A DNA stretch of 64,000 nucleotides, taken from positions 1,116,001-1,180,000 of the forward strand of contig MSED01000014.1 in assembly GCA_002099365.1 (NCBI GenBank), in the 5' to 3' direction. A program made the translations under genes and the position numbers. Source of the stretch: Phialophora verrucosa. Lineage: Eukaryota; Ascomycota; Eurotiomycetes; Chaetothyriales; Herpotrichiellaceae. The notes beneath the pieces were generated by a model that was given only the letters and a program-made list of their open reading frames with translations, made no database searches and was not told the origin of the DNA. Shown piece after piece: positions 20,020 through 30,834 of this stretch. Numbering within the stretch: position 1 is the first letter of the stretch; each line of letters begins with the position of its first letter.

Positions 20020-20443
20020 TCCGGAACGTGCGCGGGGACCGACTATGTCATTGATATTGGGCGGTGACCTTTCTGATGCGCATTGCTTACCTATTCCACC
20101 CGACGGGAAAGCAGTTCACTCCCCAAAGTCTAGCTCAAGGCTGACAGTGGGACTTGTGCCAAGTACCTAAGCGTGTCTTGACTCCAGATAGCTATCACAG
20201 TCCTCGTGTGTGAAGGCGCTCCAGAAGCCACTGTCATGACATGGGGTACACAGTTCAGTCGACGAGGTGAGACGAGAGGCCAAGAGCCGATGGAACGTTA
20301 CTTAGACGAGGGTCGCAATGACTACATCGCGCAAATGTCCGCTGCTTAAATTTCTCAGTCATATACGGCCTCGTCGTGGCACCTCGATCTGAATGACGCC
20401 CGTCGAGCGCACACAGCGGAGTAATCGGATTCTGCCGTCAACA
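20020..20443. other. Intergenic region upstream of Zn2Cys6 regulator
   Basis: This spacer lies between the P450 gene and the regulator gene and shows no gene. An in-frame ATG at 20393 could extend the regulator by 17 residues. Confidence 0.5.
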
Positions 20444-22373
20444 ATGGAAGCCACAACCTCGAGTGCAAGCTTGGGAAAAGCTTCGCAAGCATGCCGTCCC
20501 TGCAGGTACTCTCTCCTCAATCATTCGAAATGTTCTTGTTCGCTCATTTAGCTAAGGAGGCTCAAACGAAAATGCAATCGGGAGCTTCCTTCGTGCGCGT
20601 TGGTAAGCACCGTTCCAGCCCTAGGTTACGTGACGAGAAGATATCTTGGATCTTCGCTACGGTAGGTTCAGTATTGCTGACGCCGAGTGAACAGTGTCTT
20701 CGCTTGGGCAAGCTTTGTGGCTATCCGTTCAAGCAACAACGTGACACCGCGGATGAAACGGATTTCTTGCTTCACAGGATTCAGCAACTTGAACACCAAC
20801 TGGAGATTGCGCAGTCCGGCAGCACGGCTGGCTTGGTTGCAGTTCTGACTCCTACGCCTGGTTGGCAAGCATCTCTTCTCCCTGGGAATACGAGCAATCG
20901 GCCGCCCAGTGGGGGATGGCGGCCGCTCGCTGCAGCAGGGTCAGTCTCCTTTCCGAAGGCAATCATCCTCGACGCGGACCTCTTCACATCCTTAGCGCGA
21001 TCTGGAATACACAACATAGCCGGGGGGACTCCATGCGAAATCCTCGACGCCATTGGCTTTGACATCAACGCCATCTGTGAGCAGTACTTCGCAGGTGCGC
21101 ACAGGTGGTTTCCCATGCTCAGTAGGAAGCTATTAGCACAGAGTCTGGCTGGTTCGCCGACCGAGTTGAACCCTGCTGTTGCGCTGCTTCTGCTTGGTAT
21201 GAAGCTGTTGACAGAGCCGCTGCGTCCTCACGACTTACCGGAGACGCCGCTCCACCAAATGACCAGGCAGTATATTTCTGCGACCGAGAACGCCGGGTCC
21301 CTCAGCCTTCTTCTTGTCCAGACTATTGTCCTGACCGCCATTTACGAGCTCGGTCATGCTATTCACCCATCCGCTTATCTCAGTGTCAGCCGTGCAGTGC
21401 GGATCGGACATCTGCTAGGCCTCCACGACAAGGACCATGCTAGCCAAATGTTCAAAGCACCCGACACATGGACGCTGTGCGAGGAGGAGCGTCGAACGTG
21501 GTGGGCGGTCGTCATTCTCGATCGGTGAGCTGGCTGGACGCTGATGGGGGTGTAGATGTACTGATGGGTTGTAGCTACGTGCACTGCGGCATGACTGGTG
21601 TGCCTCCGGCCACATGTGAACCTCGCCAAGGTGAACTTCTACCTTGCAACGACAACGACTGGTCTCAAGGCATGGTTGGGTCGAACGATCCACTATTCAC
21701 GGCTAATCCGTCATTCACGACTCCTGGCATTCACTTCGCTACCGTCTGCCGATCGTCACACATGCTCGGACGGGTTCTTCGGCATAAAGGCGACCATATC
21801 CTGGAGTTTCCCGACATATTTGCAGAAGCATTCCAACTTCATCGAGCTCTCCAGTCCCTGGAGATGTCCTTTACCTGCGATGCGACGTACGACGAGGCCG
21901 GGGGATGTGACCTACCCAGAGCATTCGTGTGCAGTGCTCGGTTCATACTGTACAATATCTACGCCTGCAACGAACGATACAGCGGCCACAAGCTCGGTCG
22001 AGGGTCAGACATGCAGATGCTCTCAGTGGACGGCTTGTCAAGGGTGGCGCTCACGGTAGCGCAAATGGCACAACGATTCAAACAGGACTGGGAGATGGGC
22101 GTGAGAAGCCATGCGCCCATGCTCGCTCATTGCATGTATCAGGCCCTCGGGGAGTGCGCATGGTTCGTGCGCGAAGACCCGAGCCCACAGATGCAGTACG
22201 CCTTTGACACCATTGCGAATGCTCTGAAGTGTATGGCACATCAATGGAGAGTTTGTGGTGAGTAGCTGGTCATCGCTGGCTCGACCCTACAACCAGTGAC
22301 TCGTACCGGCTAACATGTGCTAGACGAATACTTGAAACTCTTCGAGACCTCGGAGGGCACAACCGTCCACTGA
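20444..22373 (+). CDS. Zn2Cys6 binuclear-cluster transcription factor with fungal-trans domain
   Basis: This is a nuclear DNA-binding regulator of 556 aa. Five exons, 20444-20505, 20557-20602, 20695-21524, 21575-22257 and 22324-22373, keep one frame. The zinc cluster is split over three exons and appears only after splicing: ACRPC, then RRLKRKCNRELPSCAL, then CLRLGKLC. This gives the exact C-x2-C-x6-C-x6-C-x2-C-x6-C pattern and so validates the first two introns. A coiled coil (DFLLHRIQQLEHQLEIA) follows. The middle-homology region includes EEERRTWWAVVILDR and, across the fourth splice, YVHCG, as in fungal-trans domains. The last exon adds only 16 residues. An upstream in-frame ATG at 20393 is possible. 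It lies between the P450 gene and the NmrA-like gene, both candidate targets. Confidence 0.88.
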
Positions 22374-22466
22374 CCATCAGCACGCGGGACGTACAACACA
22401 TGACGAGCTTCTGTCCATGAGGCGGTCGCGATGACCGAGCGTGTCCCATCCGATGTCGCCCAATTT

Positions 22467-23603
22467 CTAGGTGAAGACGGCACTCCAATCCTGCTTCTCC
22501 ACCCAGTCTTCGACAGACGGGAGCTGCACGTCCACACCAAGCTATCGTTGAACGTGGTCAGTATCGGTCTTGATATAATCAATCGGGGCGGACTGCAGAC
22601 TTACGTCCTTGGGGTGCACAAGCGTCGGATCGTCCCTGCCTTCATACCCAAAGTCTTCGAAGTATTTCGCATTTTCGGTCAACTCCTCGACCAGTTCTTC
22701 AGGGAGCGATTCCATAGATGCGCCAGGCGGCAGCTGTTTGTTCACTGCCCTGACGCCTTTGACGCGACAGATGATCTCCAGATATTCGTCCATGGTCATC
22801 CAAGCCCGGTACGCGATCAGGTTCTTTCCCGGCGCCACCTCGAGGAGAGCCTTGGTGAAGGGACCGGTGTCCTCCTCCGTGGCGATCAACGGCAGCTTCA
22901 CAGTAGCCGGAATGTTGAACGAGAAGACGTACACGCCGTTCTCATCCTGCAGGAGAAGAATTCTTCATGTCAGCGCCAACTTCGCCGAGAACAAAGCTTG
23001 CAAGCGACAGAGGATGCCTCGCACCTTTTTCGGTTTCATGAACGGATAGATCAACAAGTTTGACAGATAGAACCCAACCTGGAGGACGCTCGTCTTGGCC
23101 CACAAGGCCGGATACTTGGCCTGGCCGTACTCGGCGGCATGAGCCTTGGCGTCGAAGTGATACACGTGGGGATACTTCCCCCGGGACCATTTCGTAGCAT
23201 TCGACAGGCCCGAGAAGATCAATCTCTGGAGGCCTTCCGTCTTGGCCGCCGCGTCGAACACGTTCTTGCCCTGCTGCTCCTCAACTTGGGCCGCCCATAC
23301 GTTCTTCGGTTGGCCCGTCGCCGCGGCCCTCTCGTTGTTCGCAGGATCGTAGTACAGGCCCCAGAAGTCGGTGACGCTGAAGACGGTGTGTGCGCCCTTG
23401 AAGGCTTCGGCGAGGGACGTCACGTCGTCGAGGGTTGCGCTCACCACCTCGTGCACACCTTTATCTTTGAGTTTTTGCGCGGCCGCGCTGTTGGCGTTTC
23501 GGGTCAGTGCCCGGATCTTCCAGCCGGGGAGGTCGACGAAGGTGTTGACCACGGAGCCGCCTTGCGTGCCCGTGGCGCCGAGGATGACGATCAGCTTCGA
23601 CAT
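22467..23603 (-). CDS. NmrA-like NAD(P)-binding protein
   Basis: This is a Rossmann-fold protein of the NmrA/HSCARG group of atypical SDRs. These often act as redox sensors or transcriptional co-regulators, though some are enzymes. Exons 23603-23025, 22946-22605 and 22541-22467 (minus) give 331 aa. The first strand carries VILGATGTQGGSVV, the GxxGxxG dinucleotide site of NmrA proteins. IRALTRN, VFSVTDFWG and LIFSGLSNATKWSRGKYPHV follow, as in this family. The catalytic YxxxK of classical SDRs is absent. The third exon (LGVDVQLPSVEDWVEKQDW) closes the protein at a TAG. The gene ends 93 bp from the end of the convergent Zn2Cys6 regulator. NmrA restrains the GATA factor AreA in nitrogen control, but a regulatory role here is only a possibility. 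Confidence 0.88.
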
Positions 23604-23606
23604 AGT

Positions 23607-23665
23607 GGGACGAGACGAGATGAGACGGGGACGAGAATGGCGAGACGTGAAGCGAGGAGACGATA
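23607..23665. repeat. Purine-rich GAGACG repeats in the NmrA-like 5' leader
   Basis: CGAGACGAGATGAGACGGGG and further GAGACG/GCGAG units run for about 60 bp directly upstream of the minus-strand NmrA-like ATG, so the transcript leader would be pyrimidine-rich. It is simple-sequence DNA; function is unknown. Confidence 0.5.
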
Positions 23666-25170
23666 TGCTGGCTGGCTGGCGAGGACGTGTCGGCGTATCT
23701 AACTAAATCTTCGCTCGAGATCTATGCACCTTCACAACGACGGCATCGAGCGTCTTCATATAATGATTACTATGCCAAGCACACCAGCTCGCACCTGGCT
23801 CAGAATCAGGATGCGAAATCGACACAAATTCCAAGGATTAATCTTTCGACCGCCGCGCTCGGACGAACAACGCGTATCTTATCCTATGCCATGATCTGGA
23901 ATGAGTAGCCCGTATCCTATGGAGGAGTCGATACGTAGTCTAATGCTGAACAAGGCCCCTCTCCAACCCACTGAGTAATTGGGCAGAGTGTTTTGCATAA
24001 AGTGTCAAGCAGGATGTCCACTATCAAGCAACTCTGTATCATGGGATGGATACGGTGTAAATCGGCGCAATATCTCCCCGCCTCCACTTGCTTCATTCGT
24101 CGTGCCCTCTACTGTACACAGTAAATACGGAGTAATTAATTCGCCCACCACCCACGGCGGGCGGGGTAATAGGGGGGGCCTATGCCGACTGCCATCTGCC
24201 CGTTCATCTTCCGTGAGACTAACTACCAGATTAGATCCTTGTGCATCCTGCTGTATATCCTATACGTGTGCTCATACAAGGCTGCCGTGAGATTCCCGTT
24301 CGACTTCGTTGGAAATCGTCATCTTCTACTCGTACTGCTGTATGGGATAGGATGGGATGATCTAGATTTCCACATCCGCATCCGCCTCCGTGTATGACCA
24401 TAGAGTCTATATGATTCATTCATTGAGGAGGAGCACCATCTGTCTTGGTCCGTCGTCCTCCTCTCCCTGTCCTCGTCCTCGTCTTCGTCCTTTGATTCCT
24501 TCGCTCTTTTCCTTTCCTTTCTTCGTCTGGCTGCGTGGGTTGCTACAGTAGTGTATGATACAGCACAGTAAAGTAGTTGGACTGGACGGATGCTTTGCAT
24601 GGGCCTTCTATTTCTATCCCCGCTCAATTAATCGGCTTGGCTTGACTCGACTGGTCTCGTCTCGCGCCATACATTTAAAGTCTGTCGCTCGAGGTGAGTG
24701 GCATTTTCGCGCACACAGGACCAGGTTCTGCTGGACCCTTCTGACCAACGAACAACGACCAACAAGAAGCCGAACTTAATTGCTGCTTTACCCGGTATTA
24801 CAACTGTACATGGCAACACCTTACCTGTTCTAGCACATGAGGATGTGACGATGCCAGTTGATTACTCGCCGCGACGATCGCCCCCAGCATCCGCGACGGC
24901 GACTGTTTCCGACTCCAGGGGAATGGAACGGAATGAATGATCCAAACCGGCGGAGGTTCGTCTGCCTACTTACTCGCAAGGATCTCGGGATTTATCTGTT
25001 CGACGAGGACTCGTACGTATCTATCCACGTGGCTGCCGACGCTGCTGCCCTCGCCAGGACAAGAGAAAAGAACACTCGCTTGGGAAAGAACGCCTGCTTA
25101 GGGAGAACACTTGCTTAAAAATCCGGCCGTGTATCTATCCTGCGTTATGCGGGACCGAGATATCATCATC
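23666..25170. other. Long intergenic stretch, no gene supported
   Basis: Only short overlapping open frames are present. A pyrimidine-rich tract with CTCGTCCT repeats lies near 24440-24530, and a TACGGAGTA copy lies at 24126-24134. The region connects the NmrA-like promoter with the SDR relic. Confidence 0.55.
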
Positions 25171-25975
25171 AAGGTGGCCTTGGTGACCTGTTTGTCCTGA
25201 TGTAGTGGCACGAGTGGTGACTCGGCTTCCTCCACCTCCACCTCCGCGACTGGTCTTAGATGGCGGAGCAACAAGGGGAGGGTGGAGGGAGCGGAATTCA
25301 ATAACGCTTCAGCCTCAGACTTAGTTACATGGAAGTCTCGAGTCTGCCATGCAGGACATGGAATCCTTGGGCAGTGTCAAGGCCGCTGCTGCCGTGTTTC
25401 TGGACCGGAGTGCCGGGAATTTCAACCTGGTGGTGAACAATGCGGCTACGCAAACAGATGGAGAAATAATCGTTCGACCATCTTCGAAAAGCATTCCATG
25501 AGACACTAACACCGCACTTCAGGCATCATGGCATGTCCTCAGGCAGGGCCGCCGACGGCTTGGAACGCCGGTCCGGAGTCATTCATCCCGCTCACTTCAC
25601 TCTCACTACTTTGGTCCCTCCCCGTGCTGATCGCCAACAATACACAGGCCTTTAACTCGCCGGTCGTTTTGTGTGTCGTCATCTTCCCATCGCTACAGCT
25701 CTGTACACCTCACCGAAGTCAACCGCCGACCAGGTCGCGGCCTAGAAGGCCGATCTGGAGATCGAGCCGAACGTGAAATCTACGGAACAAGGTGGGTTCA
25801 GGACGACGCCATGGGCCGCGGCGGCCAAGGTGGGGGAAGGAAAAGGCGGGAAATACCTCGCTGCCGGCCGGATTACGCTCCTACCAGCACGATGTATGGT
25901 GGTGTCGACCGGATGCTATAACGTCGAGGGAGAGGATCGGTTGTGGAAGCTGAGCATTGATCCACAGGCGTACAC
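25171..25975 (+). pseudogene. Decayed short-chain dehydrogenase (retinol-dehydrogenase-like SDR)
   Basis: Fragments of one SDR appear in order but in different frames. A possible first strand KVALVT lies at 25171. MESLGSVKAAAAVFLDRS and FNLVVNNA lie at 25358-25444. IMACP lies at 25525-25539, then ADGLERRSGVIHPAHFTLTT from 25551. ANNTQAFNSPVV and HRYSSVHLTEVN reach about 25720, and the C-terminal part EIEPNVKSTEQG, GKGGKYLA and VEGEDRLWKLS lies at 25746-25965. Between 25446 and 25522 is a former intron with CTAAC branch and TTCAG acceptor, but its donor reads CTACGC instead of GTACGC. About 90 residues around the YxxxK active site are missing after LTEVN, and at least three frameshifts and several stops occur. 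It cannot encode a working SDR. It lies 77 bp from the end of the amidase gene on the other strand. Confidence 0.8.
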
Positions 25976-26052
25976 GCGCCGTGGGAGAGCGAAGGAGACG
26001 CGCAGGAAAAGTGAGTTGATTGGATCTCCGAGTCACCGACCACTAAGTCTCC

Positions 26053-28394
26053 CTACTCGCGCACCCAGCTTGGCGCACCAGCGTGGTCGCGATGTCTTCC
26101 TGGCCACTTGTAATCCATGTCCGTCGGGATATTCTTGCTCAGATGATTCATATACGTCGGCGGGACACGGCCCAATCGTTTCCACCGCTCAGTTGGCGGG
26201 ATTTCGTGCCCCTCGTTATAATCGGCTAGCAGATCTTCAATCGCGCTCGCCCACTTGATGAGCTGGTCCTCTTGCCACGCTGTATGTTGGAGCGTCAGAG
26301 GAACGGGCATGCCATCTGGATCCAAGCCGATAGGGATGCTCATCACGGGATAACCGGCCTGAGCGGCGATTTGGATACCCCCGGCCTTGACGTCGCAGAA
26401 GAGGAGCGCATCGAGCGGTTTCTCCTCCCCTTCAGCCACATACACCTGAGACGGCGGCTCAGGTAAAAATTGCGCGAACTCCGCTGACAAGTCCGGGGCG
26501 GAAGCGAATAACCGCGTGACCTCGTCGTAAACCTCGCTTCTTGGTGTAGATTCTCGCTGGTAGGTTTGCAGAAGTTCTAGGAACCTTTTGTAAATTTCAG
26601 GCTGTGCGGCGAAACGAGTCTGTTGACGATGTCAGTATACGTGCGACCTCACTCGGGGAGAGGAGGGGACGGGATTTTACCTTGATCTTCGTCACATAGC
26701 CCATGGCTTGGTTGAACCCGACGAAGGGCTTGGTATTGTCTTCTCGGTACCCCTTCAACGCGGCGTCGATCCCGTTCTGCCGACATTGCGATTGGATATG
26801 CCTCAACGCGGCATGGTACGTCTCGTCTTTGATACCTTTGGTGTCGACGCATTTGCGGAAGAGTCGTTGCCCGTCAGGAAACATGGGGAGGTCGCCGGCT
26901 TGGCCGCCCTCGCTGCCGCGGTTTTCGTCGTTGAAGCGGACGACATCTTCGAGGGTCTTGATGGGCGTGTTCTTCAGCTTGCCGAGGTAGGCATTCATCA
27001 GGTAGTAGGTCTGAACCTTGCTGACGGTGATTTCGGATATTTCGGGCTTGTCTTCGCCGTATCGTTCCCTGAGGAGCAGGCCACGTCAGGGTCGGGTGGA
27101 TTTTGTAAGCGCAGGGTATACATAGTATGACTTACCAGTCCCATATGCCGTCTTTGCCCATCCTCTCCTCCGCGCACGGCATATCGACGGGGACGATTTC
27201 GGCACCGGCCTGCTTCAGGAGGCCCAGCACCTTCTCTGCAACGAGTCTTTGCGGGAACGGCGCGACGTCCCAGAAACACCTCATGGGCAGTCCAAATCGT
27301 GCTCCCTTGAGTGCATGCCGATCAGTCAGGCAGGCGTAGTAACTCTTTGGCTGACGTCTCCCGGGCTGGGTGCTGAACTTATCATCCGGATCTGGACCGG
27401 CGACGACGTCCAGGGCTCGAGCCACGTCGGCCACGCAGCGGCCGTAGTGGCCGACGGAGTCTTGGGTCTCGGAGATGGGGATGACGCCTCCGCGGGAGGT
27501 GAGGCCGACGGTCGGCTTGATCGCTGCCACGCCGCACACCATGCCAGGCGAGATCACACTACAGTCGGTCTCGGTGCCAAAAGCGAGGGGAACAATGTTG
27601 GCCGACACACTTACCGCGCTGCCTGAGCTGCTGCCATCTGCCGCACCTTGTCAGCACACACTTGCCGGCCGACGTATGTATATGTACTGACTTGCAGAGC
27701 GGTTCAACCTGTAAGGGTTCCGAGTTTGCCCTCCGCGCGCCGAATACCCTAATGCATAGATGCTACCTCTCATGCCGGCCCATTCGTCCAAGTTCGTTTT
27801 GCCTATGATGACGGCCCCGCTCTCACGTAGCAGATGAACGATGTGGGCATCCTTGGGCACAATGCAGCCCAGGAGCGCCCACGAGCCGGCCGTCGTTTGC
27901 ATTTTGCCCGACGTGGCGATATTCTTGTAGCGAAGGAGGTAGTCAGTCAGCTTGACTCGAGTGGGTGTAGAAGTACCACTTACGTCCTTGATAAGCACGG
28001 GAATGCCATGGAGCGGGCCTCGCACACCCCGCAGCTTCCTTTCTTCATCCAACGCATTGGCATCCTCCAGGGCATCGGGATTCGTCTCGATCACGCATTC
28101 GAGGTACGGGTTGATCTTCGGCATTGTTAGCAGCCTCACGACACACAACAGCAGACATGGTCGGTCGTGTACCTTTTGAATCCTGTCTAGGCAGAACTTG
28201 ACATAGACAGAGGCTGAAAGAGCACCGGAAGCATAGTGATGCTGCAACTCGTCGACGGAGATTTCATGGAGGTTCAAGTTGTTGCAGAAGGGTAGTCGGA
28301 AGACTTCTGGTGTGTCACTCTGGTCTGGCAACATGACAAAATTGCCATCAAGCGAAGTAGGATCACTCTGACCCGGGATCGGATGCGTCGCCAT
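26053..28394 (-). CDS. Amidase signature family enzyme (GatA/AMD-like amidase)
   Basis: This is a Ser-cisSer-Lys amide hydrolase of 680 aa. Six exons (minus) keep phase: 28394-28173, 28115-27984, 27923-27692, 27637-27136, 27068-26681 and 26619-26053. The catalytic Lys is K117 in GIPVLIKDN, restored by the second splice. The glycine-serine loop NGSSSGSA (196-203) is restored by the third. The nucleophile is S222 in GTETDCSV, where the usual Gly before Ser is Cys. PTVGLTSRGGVIPISETQDS and GPMAR-type VADVARALDV follow, typical of fungal amidases. The fourth intron (GTAAGT) is followed by RYGEDKPEISE. The C-terminal block has AGYPVMSIPIGLDPDGMPVP. No signal peptide is visible, so it is probably cytosolic. 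The substrate is unknown; fungal relatives hydrolyse small amides or act in detoxification. It neighbours a secreted amide hydrolase. Confidence 0.92.
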
Positions 28395-29064
28395 GTAAAC
28401 TGTGGCCTTGGATAGATCGACGGTCGTCTTATCAGTCAGCTACCGGTAAGACTGCGCATCAGAGCCCTCGGTGAAGCTGTTGGGAGACGCAGAGTAGCAA
28501 GGCTGGGGACAGATCAAACAGTCTTCGACGAGTAATGGATGATGTTAGTTTAATACGAAGGGGACGACGGCTCTATCTGTGAGTCGACAGCGGGCCAGGA
28601 TAAGACACGGAGAGGGCCGGTTTGGCGGTCAGGTACGTACCGTAGGAATGATTGAGGAAGATACTTTATCGGCCGGCGATGTCCTTGTTGCCTAACTCAT
28701 CGTGACCTTTTACTCGCGGGGAAACGTGAACACTAACTACAGTACTCCGCGGCGAATCTTGACCTCTCTACAATCCATTTCCGTTTCTAGACCTGAGCAT
28801 CCTGGTCGCAAGGGCCAAGTGTTCGGCGTGGAGCTACCACTAGCATAAGTTTCTACGGAGCTTTAGTGTTGGCTCGAGACTCTTCGGGATGTTTTTCGTG
28901 ATGCGATTGCTAGCCCAGCTCAACAGTCAAGAAGTGTCCGATGTGGGTGGGACCGAAAAACGCTCTTGACTCCATCTCCGCCAGCTCTATAAGTAGGTGA
29001 GACCTTCAGATTAGGAAAGGTGAGTATAGACCAATATACGATTCTCAATCTCTTTACCTGCACC
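28395..29064. other. Divergent promoter region between the two amide hydrolases
   Basis: No coding sequence is supported. It separates the amidase (minus) from the secreted Ntn hydrolase (plus), so both promoters share this 670-bp stretch. A TATA-like element for the plus gene is listed separately. Confidence 0.55.
28988..28993 (+). promoter_or_regulatory. TATA-like element before the secreted Ntn hydrolase gene
   Basis: TATAAG within CTCTATAAGTAGG lies 77 bp upstream of the ATG at 29065, a usual position for a fungal TATA box. It is called on sequence and position only. Confidence 0.45.
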
Positions 29065-30207
29065 ATGATGCTCAAACTGCTTTCACAGGCTCTCGGTCTT
29101 CTAAGCCTGCTCCCTGCCATCTGCAATGCTTGTACTCGAGTCAGCTACACGAGTGGAAAGGAAGATGGCTCCAGAGTCGTCATCGGTCGAACGCTTGACT
29201 GGACCATGCCCCCCGGCTCCTCCATCTATGCCTTCCCGGCAGGATTGAAAAGAAACGGGAGCGCGGGAGAAAACTCGCTCATGTGGACCAGCAAGTATGG
29301 ATCGGTCATCACGACCATGTACGACATACTTACCTTCGATGGCATGAACACCGAGGGTTTACATGGAGCTCTCCTCTACCTTAATGGAACGGACTTTGGG
29401 AACCGCAACGTCTCCAGGCCAGGTCTAACGTTCAGCTTCTGGGTCCAGTACTTCCTCGACAACTATCCCTCTGTTGCCGCTGTCAGGTCTGGCCTGTACA
29501 CACCCGACGGGCGCGAGCGCTTCCAAGTCCGAACTCGAGGTGCAATTCCCGGGATGGCCACCGTGAGCCATCTGGTTCTGGGGGATGCGTCAGGTGATAA
29601 CTTGATCATGGAGTACATCGACGGCAAGCTTAACCTGTACCAGTCTCCTGATTATCGGGTCCTCACCAATGAGCCACCCTATGAACAGCAGCTCGCCGTA
29701 CAAGAGTACCTAGGCAATCTGGCAAATCTGACTCTACCCGGCACATCAGCTCCCTCTGACCGATTTGCACGCATGGCAGACAACTTGCGCCGCGCACCAG
29801 TCGCTAGAACGATGCTCGAGGCGGTAGCAGTTGTGCAGAGCCTCCTCAGGGGCATCAGCGTCACGCTGCGACAGGCTAGCGACGTCTCCAGCTCCGCGAC
29901 TCTTTGGCGCGTCGTGGCCGACACCAAGGACAAGCGGTATTTCTACGAGAGCGTCACCGAGCCTGTCTCGATTTGGATCAACATGACGGCGCTCGATTTG
30001 AGCCCTCATGGCAAGACGAAGAAGTTGACTCTGGATGTAAACACTGAGAGTCTACTAGGCAGACACGGTGAAGTTAGCAACGATTTTGTCGATGCTGATC
30101 CATACACTCCCATGTTGGCAAATTCGGAGACTGGAGACGGGTTTGGAGGTGTTGGATCCGTAGAAATTCCTGGGATGGGCAACATTACAGCCATCCTTGG
30201 TGGCTAG
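29065..30207 (+). CDS. Secreted choloylglycine hydrolase/penicillin V acylase-like Ntn hydrolase
   Basis: This is an N-terminal-nucleophile hydrolase of linear amides (CBAH/PVA family), 380 aa, one exon. A signal peptide (LKLLSQALGLLSLLPAICNA) is followed directly by CTRVSYTS, so cleavage after the Ala exposes the Cys that serves as nucleophile in this family. Arg and Asp of VIGRTLDW, DGMNTEGLHGALLYLNGTDF and the AATVSHLV-like GMATVSHLVLGDASG match family landmarks. Several NxT/S sites fit secretion and glycosylation. The frame extends upstream to a GTG at 29020, but the ATG at 29065 (or 29068) begins the signal peptide. Known relatives cleave bile salts, penicillin V, N-acyl-amides and, in some bacteria, acyl-homoserine lactones; the substrate here is unknown. 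It is divergent from the amidase. Confidence 0.87.
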   Translation: MMLKLLSQALGLLSLLPAICNACTRVSYTSGKEDGSRVVIGRTLDWTMPPGSSIYAFPAGLKRNGSAGENSLMWTSKYGSVITTMYDILTFDGMNTEGLHGALLYLNGTDFGNRNVSRPGLTFSFWVQYFLDNYPSVAAVRSGLYTPDGRERFQVRTRGAIPGMATVSHLVLGDASGDNLIMEYIDGKLNLYQSPDYRVLTNEPPYEQQLAVQEYLGNLANLTLPGTSAPSDRFARMADNLRRAPVARTMLEAVAVVQSLLRGISVTLRQASDVSSSATLWRVVADTKDKRYFYESVTEPVSIWINMTALDLSPHGKTKKLTLDVNTESLLGRHGEVSNDFVDADPYTPMLANSETGDGFGGVGSVEIPGMGNITAILGG

Positions 30208-30834
30208 AGGTTCCGCTGGGATCTGGTCAAGCAATTTCATCAGCCGATGGATGCTTGTCGGGAGCCTTCGATGGGAGGAGGAAGAAAGAAACAGCGCAGA
30301 GCGTGCTGGCCAATGCCGAAAATGTATGCTCGAGCACCTAATCAATTTATCAAAGACTGGTTTTCCGACCTCGCGTACCTGTGCTCTGCCACATGTTGAA
30401 ACTCCATCCGGATCTGTTTACCGTGGCTGCCATGGGGTATTGGCTGCTAGCTTAGACCAGAATCGTGCTGTGAATCGGACAGTTTCTGCCACTCACAGGA
30501 GGTGGAAGACTCCGACACTAACGGATGCTTTTCGGGCTCTCTCTACCAGAGGGCTGCGCCTCGTCAATTACTTCGGCCACCCATGCGCCCTCACCTCAAC
30601 CGACTGCTTGTCCGCCCCGACGGAGAGCTATATCTGTTGTAACAAGCGTTGCAGGCATCCGGGAACTTTCGGGCCCTACAGCGTGGTCGTGGTCTATGGT
30701 CGCGGTCAGCCTCGATCTCTCAGCCGCCCCATGAGGAAGCAAGCACTTGGACTTCTGGGAGACACGTCGAATCAGCGACTGAGCCACAGAATACACAGTC
30801 CCTCTGCTGGAGTCCTCTTTGCGCGGGCATTTCA
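30208..30834. other. Intergenic region upstream of second Zn2Cys6 regulator
   Basis: A long plus-strand open frame (30197-30838) covers this stretch, but its translation has no domain and poor composition for a protein. The regulator frame is also open upstream to 30649. I treat the region as leader and promoter. Confidence 0.5.

Noticed and set aside
25171..25975. Repeat-induced point mutation (RIP) as the cause of the SDR decay
   Set aside because: The damage includes frameshifting indels, a large deletion and a G-to-C type donor loss, not a pattern of C-to-T changes alone.
27609..27614. GTAAGT in the amidase gene (minus strand) looking like a splice donor after GSSSGSA
   Set aside because: Reading through gives VSVSANIVPLAFGTETD, the expected amidase sequence, so this is coding.
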